NCBI GenBank assembly: GCA_002435755.1
Contig: DIYH01000040.1
Location: 62,001-126,000 of the forward strand
Length of the DNA: 64,000 nucleotides
Source of the DNA: Flammeovirgaceae bacterium UBA6059
Lineage (GTDB): Bacteria; Bacteroidota; Bacteroidia; Cytophagales; Cyclobacteriaceae
Reading direction: 5' to 3'
The position numbers and the translations under genes are program-made. Of this stretch, positions 1 through 8,237 are shown piece by piece (the first letter of the stretch is position 1; each line of letters starts with the position of its first letter). A model generated the notes under the pieces. It ran no database searches and was not told where the DNA came from. It saw only the letters and a list, made by a program, of their open reading frames with translations.

Positions 1-2190
1 ACGATAGTCTCGTGCGGTTACATAATCCATGCGAGGTTCATCTCCATTGTCATCTTTCACAAGTTCTTCTTTTACGATCTCTTTTTTGATAGCCCAATTC
101 ACTGCTTGCTTCTGCGCGATGAGTGTATTGCCAGCTGACAGCCACTGCTTTACATCATTAACAAACTTTTCCGGTAGGTCGGTATAATTTCCACGTACCA
201 TGACCAGGGTGTTGTAGTCATAGAGGTTGATTCGGCCAAGGTCTACTTTATCCACTTTAGTAATTGGCATCCCTACACGAGTGTCCAGCAAATGCCACAC
301 TTCTCCGGCTTCATACAGGTAAACCCCTTCACCGACAATCATTAATGCTTTGGGCTTTTCAACGGTCCGGAAATTACGTGAGCCTAGATCGATACCATTA
401 ATACTTAAGCCGGTGTTTACAGACGTGGCTGCAATTCCAGCCCTATCTACAGCTTCTGAGACCAACTGATACACTTCCTCAGCGCTCTTATATTGATCTA
501 CGACTGATATCATTAGGCTACCATACCCGAATGATTTACTGCCATTATCAGTGCCTACTGTGAATGGCTTGAAAGCTGTATGTACAAATAAATCATTCTC
601 AAGTAGGTGATTAAGTGCCATTGGAGCATTGTAATCCCTCCAGTCTATGATGTAGGCATAAGAAGCTTTAGCAAGCTCCATTTTGGGTTTCTCAAGACTT
701 GTAATTTCATCTCCGAGTGTGAATCTTGTTGTTCTTAAACCTTCATTAGGTAACCCAAATGCAGAAGCAACAGTCCAGGTACTGGCGTCATAAAACACAG
801 AGTCATAGAATGTCTTAACATGCTCGAATACTGACTTTACCATTAGGTATTGGGTCTGGTTGGTAGGCACCATGTAGGACATGCCAGCTTTATAGTTATT
901 GCCGCCAATAGACTGATCAGTATTGTTCTGATAAACTTTGATTTTATGTTGAAGCAGTAGATTGACAAACGCTTCATTTCGGGTACGGTCAAACTCATCA
1001 CCAAATAGCCATACCTTGACTGGGTCTTTGGCTGCTTGGTTAACCGCGTATTGAAAGAAGTCTCTTTGATGCGTTTGAAATAGATTCTTATTGGCAACTG
1101 TTCCTTTGACTGTGGCTATAGATGTAGCAACATGGTTGCGAATGGTGAAAGGGAAGCTGACCTCTTTGGTCGAACTCTGCTGCAAGTGACCTCTGGAACT
1201 GGCTTGTTCAAAGACCAATCCTAGTCCTCCGTGGATGTCCTGATAAGTGGATCCATAACCTGGATAAGAATTGTCGTATTGCTCCTTGGTGAAATAAAGT
1301 GATCCAATATTGTCAAGTGACTCAGCAAAGAAAGGAGCTAGGGCATTATTAAGGCCGTCATAGTTCGTTCTCGGAACAATAGGGTTCTCAGAGCCGAATG
1401 GCTTTGTGGGCTCGAAAAAATAGGTACTTGAAGTTCCCATTTCATGGTAATCAGTACCCAAGTTTGGAAGCCATTGATGATAAAACCTGATACGGGCCTG
1501 ACTTTCGACATGTGCAAGTGGCAGCCAGTCGCGGTTGAGGTCAAACCAGTAGTGATTGACCCGGCCACTTGGCCAAACCTCATTGTGTTCTCGATCATTT
1601 GGGTCTGCCACTTTAGGGTTGCCTTTGTGCATGTTGGCCCAGTTGGTATGTCGGTCACGACCATCCGGGTTTAGTACAGGCTCAATATGGATGATGGCCT
1701 TATCCAGATATTCCGCTACTTCTCGGCTATTGGAGGCGAGTAGGTAATAAGCCATGAGCATAGATGCCTCACTGCCGGAAGGTTCATTACCATGAACATT
1801 GTATCCAAGCACAATGACCAAAGGAGTATCGTCGAGGTTGGGCATAGCAGCATTGGGATCTGATATCGACAAATGTTGCTTTCTCAGCTCTTCAAGATTT
1901 GCATGATTTTCCTCACTGGTGATCGTAAGAACGATCTGAGGCCTATGCTCATAGGTCATACCAATCGTCTGAATAGTAGCCTTATCTGAGAGCTCAGCCA
2001 GTTTTTCATAGTAAGCTATGATACGATCATGACGCGAGTGGAATTCACCAATAGGGTATCCCAAAAACTCCTCGGGAGAAGGGATTGCACTATCGAAATC
2101 GGTCGCTCCGGGAAAGAAATACTCGTTTTGGGCCAGAGTACTAAGGGAGAGACTCAAAAGGAAAACTATGCAGATATGGTTCTTCATCAT
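1..2190 (-). CDS. M14-family zinc carboxypeptidase, exported (3' end outside window)
   Basis: Reading starts at 2190 (tandem ATG ATG) and stays open for 730 codons to the left edge, so the C-terminus is missing. Residues 2-20 form a signal peptide ending LSTLAQ, so the enzyme is exported to the periplasm or beyond. The M14 zinc site is visible: HGNEPSG supplies His133 and Glu136, and TDYHEMG supplies His249. NPDGRDR and DLNRDW, typical of the substrate-binding region, lie between them, and GLVFEQ (about residue 330) could carry the catalytic Glu. M14 enzymes remove C-terminal residues from peptides. The long region after about residue 340 is not needed for the peptidase fold and may be an extra beta-rich or GATase-like domain. 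It is divergent from the downstream nuclease gene, with a 122-bp gap. The family is secure; the substrate is unknown. Confidence 0.9.
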   Translation of the reverse strand, partial: MMKNHICIVFLLSLSLSTLAQNEYFFPGATDFDSAIPSPEEFLGYPIGEFHSRHDRIIAYYEKLAELSDKATIQTIGMTYEHRPQIVLTITSEENHANLEELRKQHLSISDPNAAMPNLDDTPLVIVLGYNVHGNEPSGSEASMLMAYYLLASNSREVAEYLDKAIIHIEPVLNPDGRDRHTNWANMHKGNPKVADPNDREHNEVWPSGRVNHYWFDLNRDWLPLAHVESQARIRFYHQWLPNLGTDYHEMGTSSTYFFEPTKPFGSENPIVPRTNYDGLNNALAPFFAESLDNIGSLYFTKEQYDNSYPGYGSTYQDIHGGLGLVFEQASSRGHLQQSSTKEVSFPFTIRNHVATSIATVKGTVANKNLFQTHQRDFFQYAVNQAAKDPVKVWLFGDEFDRTRNEAFVNLLLQHKIKVYQNNTDQSIGGNNYKAGMSYMVPTNQTQYLMVKSVFEHVKTFYDSVFYDASTWTVASAFGLPNEGLRTTRFTLGDEITSLEKPKMELAKASYAYIIDWRDYNAPMALNHLLENDLFVHTAFKPFTVGTDNGSKSFGYGSLMISVVDQYKSAEEVYQLVSEAVDRAGIAATSVNTGLSINGIDLGSRNFRTVEKPKALMIVGEGVYLYEAGEVWHLLDTRVGMPITKVDKVDLGRINLYDYNTLVMVRGNYTDLPEKFVNDVKQWLSAGNTLIAQKQAVNWAIKKEIVKEELVKDDNGDEPRMDYVTARDYR

Positions 2191-2312
2191 TATGCTTATT
2201 TTGCCTTTAAATTAAAGAGGTGATGGCAGAATGCTGGACTGAACTCCACCAGCGGTGATTCTGCCTTCACTACTGCTTCGACAGATATTCGACTAAGTAG
2301 TATCAGTAAGAA

Positions 2313-3686
2313 ATGTACGCTGTAATAGATGTAGAGACGACAGGGGGCAATGCTCAGTTCGGCAAGATCACCGAAATCGCGATCTATGTCCATGATGGCT
2401 TGAAGGTTGTTGACGAGTTTGTCACCTTGATCAATCCTGAGTGTGTTATCCCGCCATTCATTACTCAGTTGACGGGTATTAGCAACGAAATGGTGCAAGA
2501 TGCACCTAGGTTCTATGAGGTCGCAAAGCGAATCGTTGAGATTACAGAGGGTAATGTATTTGTCGCTCACAACGCCGGCTTTGATTACAACTTCATCAAA
2601 TGGGAATTCAAGCGATTGGGTTACCACTTTGAGCGAAATACGTTGTGCACGGTCAAGCTGAGTCGTAAAATCGTCCCAGGTCAGCCTTCTTACAGCTTGG
2701 GAAAGCTTTGCGGTAGATTCGGAATAGAAATCAATGGTCGTCACCGCGCCGGAGGGGATGCCTTTGCCACTGTTCAGCTTTTGGAGATATTGATGCAAAA
2801 TGCTAAGGAAGGCGAGTTTCAAAAGCTGCTAAAGCGCGATGTACTTCCAAACAGACTCAATGATCACCTTGGTAAGGAGACGATTACAGATCTGCCAGAG
2901 AGCACTGGTGTCTATTATTTCTTTGATGTCAATGGTGACCCACTGTACGTTGGTAAGAGTAATAACTTGAAATCAAGAGTGGCGAAACACCTTGCACAAG
3001 CCAAAACGAAGCGCGCGCAAGATATGCTGCAGCGCGTCGCAGACGTACAATATGAATTGACAGGTAGTGAACTACTGGCTCTACTTCTAGAATCAGAAGA
3101 GATTAAACGCCTGCAGCCCGTTTTCAACCAAAAGCAGCGACGAGCTTCTTATCGCTATGGTGTGTTTGCTGACTTGAAACTCGATGGTTTTATCCATTTC
3201 AGCTATGGAAAGAAAAAAGGTCTTGAACCAGTTGTGGTCTGTAGTTCTGAAGAGGAGGCAAGGAAACTGTTGTATGAGACGGTCAAAACTCACCGACTCT
3301 GTTTGCAGAAGAGTGGTCTTGAGGTAATCCCATCTGAAGCAAAGGCCTGTTTCCATTACAGCATTAAATATTGCAATGGATCATGCATTGGTGAGGAATC
3401 GCCCGAGTCGTATAATGATCGTGCCGCAGCTGCCATGAGAACTTTTCAGTTTGATCATCCGGACTTCCTGATCATTGACCAAGGGCGAAATGAAGATGAA
3501 GTGTCGGTGGTTAAAGTAGAAGAAGGCAGGTACAAAGGTTTTGGTTATGCAGATACGTCATTTGGAGATCAGAGCCTTGATATGCTGAAAGATTGCACCA
3601 CTTACGCCCAGGACAACCGAGAGGTTGGAAGGATCATTCAGGGCTACCTTAAAAAAAGCCGCACGGCCAAAGTGGTGAAGTTTTAA
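2313..3686 (+). CDS. DnaQ-like 3'-5' exonuclease fused to GIY-YIG (UvrC N-domain-like) nuclease
   Basis: This is a 457-residue two-domain nuclease. Residues 1-165 are a DEDDh exonuclease of the DNA polymerase III epsilon type: DVETTGG near residue 7 carries the Asp and Glu metal ligands, and HRAGGDAFAT near residue 147 carries the His and Asp. From about residue 195, TGVYYFF and PLYVGKS are the signature of a GIY-YIG endonuclease like the N-terminal half of UvrC or Cho. The rest (about 280-457) resembles the cysteine-bearing middle region that follows the GIY-YIG domain in this family (CFHYSIKYCNGSC). Such fusions are known in Bacteroidota and Actinobacteria and are usually assigned to DNA repair. 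The end overlaps a small convergent gene by 4 bp. The domain calls are firm; the cellular substrate is inferred. Confidence 0.9.
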   Translation: MYAVIDVETTGGNAQFGKITEIAIYVHDGLKVVDEFVTLINPECVIPPFITQLTGISNEMVQDAPRFYEVAKRIVEITEGNVFVAHNAGFDYNFIKWEFKRLGYHFERNTLCTVKLSRKIVPGQPSYSLGKLCGRFGIEINGRHRAGGDAFATVQLLEILMQNAKEGEFQKLLKRDVLPNRLNDHLGKETITDLPESTGVYYFFDVNGDPLYVGKSNNLKSRVAKHLAQAKTKRAQDMLQRVADVQYELTGSELLALLLESEEIKRLQPVFNQKQRRASYRYGVFADLKLDGFIHFSYGKKKGLEPVVVCSSEEEARKLLYETVKTHRLCLQKSGLEVIPSEAKACFHYSIKYCNGSCIGEESPESYNDRAAAAMRTFQFDHPDFLIIDQGRNEDEVSVVKVEEGRYKGFGYADTSFGDQSLDMLKDCTTYAQDNREVGRIIQGYLKKSRTAKVVKF

Positions 3687-3862
3687 TTCACGATCGTGTA
3701 AACCAAAAGCCCTATGATTCCAGCTGTGGCTATGGTGAGATAAATAATAAGAAAACTCCCAACCTTTTCTACAATAGACAATCGCTTCTCAGCGATCTCA
3801 TTGGCATGGATCAATTCTGCTGTTATAGTTTCCAGATCTGTCATTCTCTTTCCTAAATCCAT
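3683..3862 (-). CDS. Small single-span membrane protein (59 aa)
   Basis: A short frame on the minus strand encodes a 59-residue protein if it starts at 3862, or 53 residues from the ATG at 3844, which has a GGAAAG stretch just upstream. The N-terminal half is a charged amphipathic helix (LETITAELIHANEIAEKRL). Residues about 33-57 are a continuous hydrophobic span rich in Ile, Leu and Gly, ending YTIVN. This is the layout of a tail-anchored membrane protein. It sits in the gap between the convergent nuclease gene, overlapping it by 4 bp, and the amidohydrolase gene. I do not recognise a family. Support comes only from the coherent amphipathic-plus-membrane pattern, so it could still be a chance frame. 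Confidence 0.5.
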   Translation of the reverse strand: MDLGKRMTDLETITAELIHANEIAEKRLSIVEKVGSFLIIYLTIATAGIIGLLVYTIVN

Positions 3863-3921
3863 TGAGTCTTACACGATACTATACGAATATCAAGCTTTAA
3901 GGATTACTGTGCAAATACAAT

Positions 3922-5040
3922 CTAGTTCTCCACCCACTCAGGATAAAGGTCTTTCTTAATATTAGGTATTATCCTCAGCGCATTTTTATAATACAGTTTT
4001 CTTAAGATGTGATCGGGAAGGTCAAGTCCATACATCTTCCAGAAGGCATGATACTTTTTGTAGTAAGGGAAGTATTCATCACCTGTTTCCAGTACCCTGA
4101 AATACGTGAAGTACTCTTCCGGATTATAAGCGTCCTTTCCGAAGAGTACTCGATCCTGATATTTTTCGAAGAACCAGTTGGCCATCTTGGGTTGCCTACC
4201 TAACTCTGCTATTATTGCGCCTATCTCTACCATCATATTCGGGTATTTTTCTAACAACTGACCTAACTTCTTGAGATCATTTGCATACCAGCCAAAATGA
4301 GCATTGATAAAGGTGGTATTGGGATGTTTTTCGAACACATGATGTTGTTCTCCGATGATCTGCTCCCAAGATACGTCACTATTGTATTGACCTCTTCTGG
4401 CTCTAAGCTTAAGCTCAAGCCACCGTTCGTTGTTTTCATCATGTGGATCCCAGAATGATTTTGGATCAGCACTGTGAATGAGTACAGGTATTCCTAGTTC
4501 ACCACACTTTGCCCATACAGGATCGATTCTCGGGTCATCTACTGCTACCCGATTGCCAGACTTGTCCGTGTAGCGAAGGCCAAGACTTTTATAGATTTTC
4601 AGACCATTGGCGCCATCTGTTACATCTCGCTCGATCTGTACTGCTCTGCGCTCACCCCAGTCAGGCTCATCTATATCATCAAATTGAATATTGGTGAATA
4701 CAATGAAGCGATCATCAGCATTGGACTTGACGTTATCCATTACTTCCATAAAGTACTGCCTACTACCCCTTCCTCTGCCACTCAGGTTGATCATCACACC
4801 CATATTGAGGTCATCCATTTGGCTGGTGAGTCCATCGAGATCTTGCTGGTTCATCCGCCACTGATGATTGTGTACGTCTATAAACGGATACTTGGCTTTA
4901 GTGACAATATTTTCGGGTACGACCAGTGTAGACGGAGGATCATAATCCTCAAAGTCCATAGTAGCTTCTTCTGGATTGTCCTGGGCCTGTGTTGAAAGCA
5001 GAATAAGTGCGAAAAATGAGAAAGTGAGTAGTTTTTTCAT
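3922..5040 (-). CDS. Exported amidohydrolase (TIM-barrel metal-dependent hydrolase)
   Basis: 372 residues. Residues 1-19 are a signal peptide ending STQAQ. The mature protein has the amidohydrolase-2 pattern: FIDVHNHQW (metal-binding HxH) near residue 53, LIHSADP in the middle, INAHFGWYANDL about residue 245, and LFGKDAY about residue 300, where relatives usually have a GTDxP-like Asp. Enzymes of this group hydrolyse or decarboxylate small cyclic or aromatic substrates. The most similar named relatives would be ACMSD or 2-pyrone-dicarboxylate lactonase types, but the exported location is unusual for those and argues for another substrate. It stands alone, divergent from hppD across 178 bp. 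The fold is confident; the substrate is unknown. Confidence 0.85.
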   Translation of the reverse strand: MKKLLTFSFFALILLSTQAQDNPEEATMDFEDYDPPSTLVVPENIVTKAKYPFIDVHNHQWRMNQQDLDGLTSQMDDLNMGVMINLSGRGRGSRQYFMEVMDNVKSNADDRFIVFTNIQFDDIDEPDWGERRAVQIERDVTDGANGLKIYKSLGLRYTDKSGNRVAVDDPRIDPVWAKCGELGIPVLIHSADPKSFWDPHDENNERWLELKLRARRGQYNSDVSWEQIIGEQHHVFEKHPNTTFINAHFGWYANDLKKLGQLLEKYPNMMVEIGAIIAELGRQPKMANWFFEKYQDRVLFGKDAYNPEEYFTYFRVLETGDEYFPYYKKYHAFWKMYGLDLPDHILRKLYYKNALRIIPNIKKDLYPEWVEN

Positions 5041-5066
5041 ATTGATCTCGTGTGTTTCGAATATAC

Positions 5067-5076
5067 GCTATCGCAA
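5067..5076 (+). repeat. GCTATCGCAA decamer, copy 1 (intergenic)
   Basis: Exact copy of the decamer GCTATCGCAA, here in the gap between the amidohydrolase and hppD. It is the only one of the six exact copies in the window that is outside a gene. Confidence 0.6.
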
Positions 5077-5148
5077 CAATTCTGTTAGGAAATCTTCGAT
5101 CAGCGGTGGAAAGTGCAGTGGCTAAATGCCTAGAACTTTGAAACAAAA

Positions 5149-5179
5149 TTGAAAATGATAGGTACTTATATAATATTTG
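5149..5179 (+). promoter_or_regulatory. Possible hppD promoter
   Basis: TTG at 5149-5151 is followed after 19 bp by TAATATTTG at 5171-5179. This is close to the Bacteroidota promoter pattern TTG-N19-TAnnTTTG, with one extra base inside the -7 box. It lies 40 bp before the hppD start. The match is imperfect, so this is a suggestion only. Confidence 0.35.
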
Positions 5180-5218
5180 TATATTAATAATTAGTATAAC
5201 AACATAAATCCGGAAAAT

Positions 5219-6355
5219 ATGAACCTGACATCTGAACCCACGATTGAAAAAGTATTTCCTGAGGCAGAGGACTTCCTGCCGATCAATGGTACCGATTATG
5301 TAGAGCTGTATGTAGGCAATTCTAAACAGGCGGCACATTATTATAAAACTGCCTTTGGTTTTCAGAGTCTGGCTTACTGTGGACTAGAGACTGGTGTAAA
5401 GGACCGGGAGTCCTATGTATTGGTGCAAGATAAGATCCGATTGGTGCTCACTTCTCCTTTGATTGGAGGCACTGCTATTGGTGAACACATTGACAAGCAC
5501 GGAGACGGTGTAAAGGTAGTAGCCCTATGGGTCGATGATGCCACCAGGTCTTTTAAAGAGACGACTAAAAGGGGAGCCAAGGCCTTTATGGAGCCGGTAG
5601 TCGAGAAGGATGAACATGGTGAGATCATCAAATCAGGAATACATACTTATGGAGATACTGTGCATATCTTCATAGAGCGAAAGAATTATAATGGTGTGTT
5701 CTTACCAGGTTATAAGTCATGGGATAGTCATTACAAACCTTCGCCAATAGGTCTGAAGTATATAGACCATATGGTGGGTAATGTCGGTTGGGGAGAAATG
5801 AACACCTGGGTTGACTTTTATGCCAGAGTGATGGGTTTTACGCAGTTGATCTCCTTTGATGACAAAGACATCTCCACTGATTATACAGCTTTGATGAGCA
5901 AGGTAATGAGCAATGGCAATGGTCGAATTAAATTTCCCATTAATGAGCCTGCTGAGGGTAGAAAGAAATCTCAAGTAGAAGAATACCTGGACTTTTACGA
6001 AGGAGCCGGGGTTCAGCATGTTGCTGTAGCGACTGACAATATCATTGAAACCGTAACAGCGCTTAGAGATAGGGGAGTTGAGTTTTTGAGAGTTCCGGGG
6101 GTCTATTACGATACAGTGATGGACCGTGTAGGAGAGATCGATGAAGATCTCGAGCCATTGAAGGAATTGGGCATCTTAATAGATAGAGATGATGAGGGAT
6201 ACTTACTCCAGATATTCACTAAACCGGTAGAGCCACGCCCAACAATGTTTTTCGAAATAATTCAACGCAAGGGTGCCAAATCTTTTGGAAAAGGCAATTT
6301 TAAGGCACTTTTTGAAGCTATAGAAAGAGAACAGGAGCTGCGAGGAACACTCTGA
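5219..6355 (+). CDS. hppD: 4-hydroxyphenylpyruvate dioxygenase
   Basis: 378 residues, the usual length. The enzyme converts 4-hydroxyphenylpyruvate to homogentisate with O2 and Fe(II), the second step of tyrosine breakdown, in the cytoplasm. The protein has two vicinal-oxygen-chelate halves. The three iron ligands of the 2-His-1-Glu triad are visible in the C-terminal half: His184 in YIDHMVGN, His267 in GVQHVAVAT and Glu346 in FFEIIQR. The start is taken at the ATG at 5219, which gives the family's normal N-terminus. Fumarylacetoacetase, the last enzyme of the same pathway, lies 22 kb away at 28214-29479. Homogentisate dioxygenase is not in the window. A hairpin follows the gene. Confidence 0.96.
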   Translation: MNLTSEPTIEKVFPEAEDFLPINGTDYVELYVGNSKQAAHYYKTAFGFQSLAYCGLETGVKDRESYVLVQDKIRLVLTSPLIGGTAIGEHIDKHGDGVKVVALWVDDATRSFKETTKRGAKAFMEPVVEKDEHGEIIKSGIHTYGDTVHIFIERKNYNGVFLPGYKSWDSHYKPSPIGLKYIDHMVGNVGWGEMNTWVDFYARVMGFTQLISFDDKDISTDYTALMSKVMSNGNGRIKFPINEPAEGRKKSQVEEYLDFYEGAGVQHVAVATDNIIETVTALRDRGVEFLRVPGVYYDTVMDRVGEIDEDLEPLKELGILIDRDDEGYLLQIFTKPVEPRPTMFFEIIQRKGAKSFGKGNFKALFEAIEREQELRGTL

Positions 6356-6374
6356 TATGAGCAGCATTTTGTAT

Positions 6375-6412
6375 AAATCCTGAATGACCGCTTTGGTGGT
6401 TGTTCAGGATTT
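6375..6412 (+). terminator. Hairpin between hppD and the MarR gene
   Basis: AAATCCTGAA at 6375-6384 is perfectly repeated in inverted form as TTCAGGATTT at 6403-6412, with an 18-nt loop that contains a further ACC/GGT pair. It starts 19 nt after the hppD stop and is followed by a short T-rich stretch, so a terminator is the simplest reading. It also ends 17 nt before the MarR start and could instead be that regulator's operator. Confidence 0.45.
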
Positions 6413-6429
6413 GTACTTTTGACCCAGTA

Positions 6430-6891
6430 ATGGAGCATTTATTTCAAGGATCCAACTACGGATTTCAGATTGAGGTGACGATGAAAAAGATTCGTCAGAC
6501 CTTGCAGAAAAAATTCTTGGAAAGGGGGTTTGATATCACGGTAGACCAGTGGGTCATCCTAGATCACCTCATGTCCGCAGACGGAATGAGTCAGCAAAGA
6601 CTTGGCGAATTGACATTCAAGGATGCTCCAACGATTACACGTATTATTGATCTGTTGGTAAAGAAAGGTTTTGTTAATAGGGAGGTTTCTTCTTCAGATC
6701 GTCGGAGGTTTTCTATCCAACTTACCAAGACAGGCCGTGATATGTACACTCGTGTGCTTCCGGAAGTAAAGGCACTTCGTGAGGCAGGCTGGTCAGAACT
6801 GTCAGATCACGATTTCACGGAGCTTATGAGAATACTCAAGACGGTCTTTGTCAATATGGAGACCTACCAGAAGGACAGGGTAATCGATTGA
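6430..6891 (+). CDS. MarR-family transcriptional regulator
   Basis: 153 residues from the ATG at 6430. An upstream TTG at 6400 is in frame but would put the start inside the hairpin. The pattern is that of a MarR winged helix dimer: an N-terminal helix, a recognition region around MSQQRLGELTFKDAPTITR, the wing with SSSDRRRFSIQLTKTGRDM (the DxRR and LT-x-GR motifs), and a C-terminal dimer helix. MarR proteins repress genes until a small, often aromatic, ligand binds. Its position directly after hppD on the same strand suggests, but does not prove, a role in aromatic amino acid or stress control. The family is confident; the regulon is unknown. Confidence 0.88.
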   Translation: MEHLFQGSNYGFQIEVTMKKIRQTLQKKFLERGFDITVDQWVILDHLMSADGMSQQRLGELTFKDAPTITRIIDLLVKKGFVNREVSSSDRRRFSIQLTKTGRDMYTRVLPEVKALREAGWSELSDHDFTELMRILKTVFVNMETYQKDRVID

Positions 6892-6943
6892 AGCAATAAA
6901 TTCGTAGTTTTACGTTAGAGTTCAGAAATGACGTAATGCTCAG

Positions 6944-7303
6944 ATGACCTTAATAAAGTTTGTTTTCCTGTCTGCTGTTGTGATTCTTGTTAGTTGGAGC
7001 AGTGCCTCGGCTCAGTCTACACGGGAAGTAGAGACACGTTCGGAATACAGCTCATACAGTGCCAAATCCTCTAAAAAGAGTAAGAAAAGCAAAAAGTCTG
7101 ATTTGAAGCTTAAGACCTATGCGGAAACCCAAGCAGAGTTTCAAAAGCGAATGAAATTGGTCGCTAAGGAACACCGCAAGCGAGATAAGGAGATGAAGAA
7201 ACCGCAATATTCTGATCCTACCTATTTTGGTCATAAGAAGCCCCCAAAGATTCGACCGGTAGGGAAAAGAAAGATGTGCAAAGAATGCGGCATTGTACAT
7301 TAG
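6944..7303 (+). CDS. Lys-rich exported protein of unknown function
   Basis: 119 residues. A signal peptide covers residues 1-24 (ending SSASAQ). The mature part is very basic, with the run KSSKKSKKSKKSDLKLK at about 41-57, further Lys/Arg-rich helices, and a short C-terminal end KRKMCKECGIVH that has a CxxC pair. I recognise no family. The basic mature chain could bind acidic envelope polymers or nucleic acid, and the CxxC could hold a metal or a disulfide; both are guesses. The deoC start follows only 9 nt after its stop, so the two are probably cotranscribed with acyP. Confidence 0.65.
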   Translation: MTLIKFVFLSAVVILVSWSSASAQSTREVETRSEYSSYSAKSSKKSKKSKKSDLKLKTYAETQAEFQKRMKLVAKEHRKRDKEMKKPQYSDPTYFGHKKPPKIRPVGKRKMCKECGIVH

Positions 7304-7312
7304 ATTTGCCTT

Positions 7313-7960
7313 ATGGCAAACCTACACCGCTTTATAGAGCATACAGCTCTTTCGCCCACACTCATTGCAAAAGATATAGATCGCCTCATCGAAGAGGCAA
7401 AGGAGCATAGCTTCGTTGGAGTATGTGTTCCACCGTTTTGGGTTAAAAGGGCGTCTCGCGAGATTGGAGGTACAGATATCCAACTGGTTACAGTTATTGG
7501 TTTTCCGCTAGGATACCAGATGACAGAAACCAAGATGGCCGAGGCAAAGCAGGCAATCGATGATGGTGCCAATGAGCTTGATGTTGTCATGAATATATCT
7601 GCCTTCAAGGAGGGCATGCCATGGGTAAAAATAGAATTAGCCAAGCTTGCTTTGCTCATTCATGAGCACCATTCCATGATGAAAGTGATCATTGAAACAG
7701 CGTACTTGTCAGAGGAGGAAATAGAAAAGGCCTGTAAGCTGGCTGTAGAAGCCGGGACTGATTTTGTCAAGACCTCTACAGGTTTTGCTGGTGGAGGTGC
7801 CAAGGTTGATGATGTCAAAATCATGAGACGTATTGCACCCTCTAATGTCGGCGTTAAAGCCTCAGGGGGTGTGAAGACCAAAGCAGACGCGATGGCGATG
7901 ATAGATGCAGGAGCGGATCGAATTGGTACATCCTCCGGAGTTCAGATCGTGACACCATGA
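7313..7960 (+). CDS. deoC: Deoxyribose-phosphate aldolase
   Basis: 215 residues, typical of the short bacterial form. The enzyme cleaves 2-deoxyribose 5-phosphate to acetaldehyde and glyceraldehyde 3-phosphate through a Schiff base, feeding DNA-derived sugar into glycolysis. Lys153 in DFVKTSTGF is the Schiff-base residue, Lys182 in GVKASGGVK is the second active-site lysine, and Asp90 in ELDVVMN completes the proton relay. The start follows the Lys-rich protein gene by 9 nt, and the stop overlaps the acyP start by 4 nt (ATGA), indicating translational coupling. Confidence 0.96.
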   Translation: MANLHRFIEHTALSPTLIAKDIDRLIEEAKEHSFVGVCVPPFWVKRASREIGGTDIQLVTVIGFPLGYQMTETKMAEAKQAIDDGANELDVVMNISAFKEGMPWVKIELAKLALLIHEHHSMMKVIIETAYLSEEEIEKACKLAVEAGTDFVKTSTGFAGGGAKVDDVKIMRRIAPSNVGVKASGGVKTKADAMAMIDAGADRIGTSSGVQIVTP

Positions 7961-8232
7961 GTGATAAATCTATTCGTATTGAAGTTTCTGGTCGAGTTCA
8001 GGGAGTATTTTTTAGGGCGAGTACTAAGGAGGTATGTACTAAGTATGGTATCCTCGGCTGGGTGAGAAACCTGCCTGGAGGAAGTGTATTGATTCATGCA
8101 GAAGCCTCAGAAGAAACTCTCAACAGATTACTTACCTGGTGTCAACAAGGTCCGCCAATGGCAAATGTTACGAATGTTCAAATTGAGGATGTAGAGTCAG
8201 AAGACTCGGTCAGCTTCGAGATACTCCATTAA
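7957..8232 (+). CDS. acyP: Acylphosphatase
   Basis: 91 residues, the usual size. It hydrolyses the carboxyl-phosphate bond of acyl phosphates in the cytoplasm. The signature GRVQGVFFRASTKEV carries the phosphate loop and the catalytic Arg (about residue 23), and GWVRNLPGGSV carries the catalytic Asn (about residue 41). It overlaps deoC by 4 nt, so the two are translated from one message. It ends 5 bp before the convergent gene on the minus strand. Confidence 0.95.
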   Translation: MSDKSIRIEVSGRVQGVFFRASTKEVCTKYGILGWVRNLPGGSVLIHAEASEETLNRLLTWCQQGPPMANVTNVQIEDVESEDSVSFEILH

Positions 8233-8237
8233 CTCGT

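Noticed and set aside
2196..2822. A 208-residue minus-strand frame over the nuclease gene
   Set aside because: Antisense to the DEDDh domain whose motifs are all intact; its own sequence has no recognisable character.
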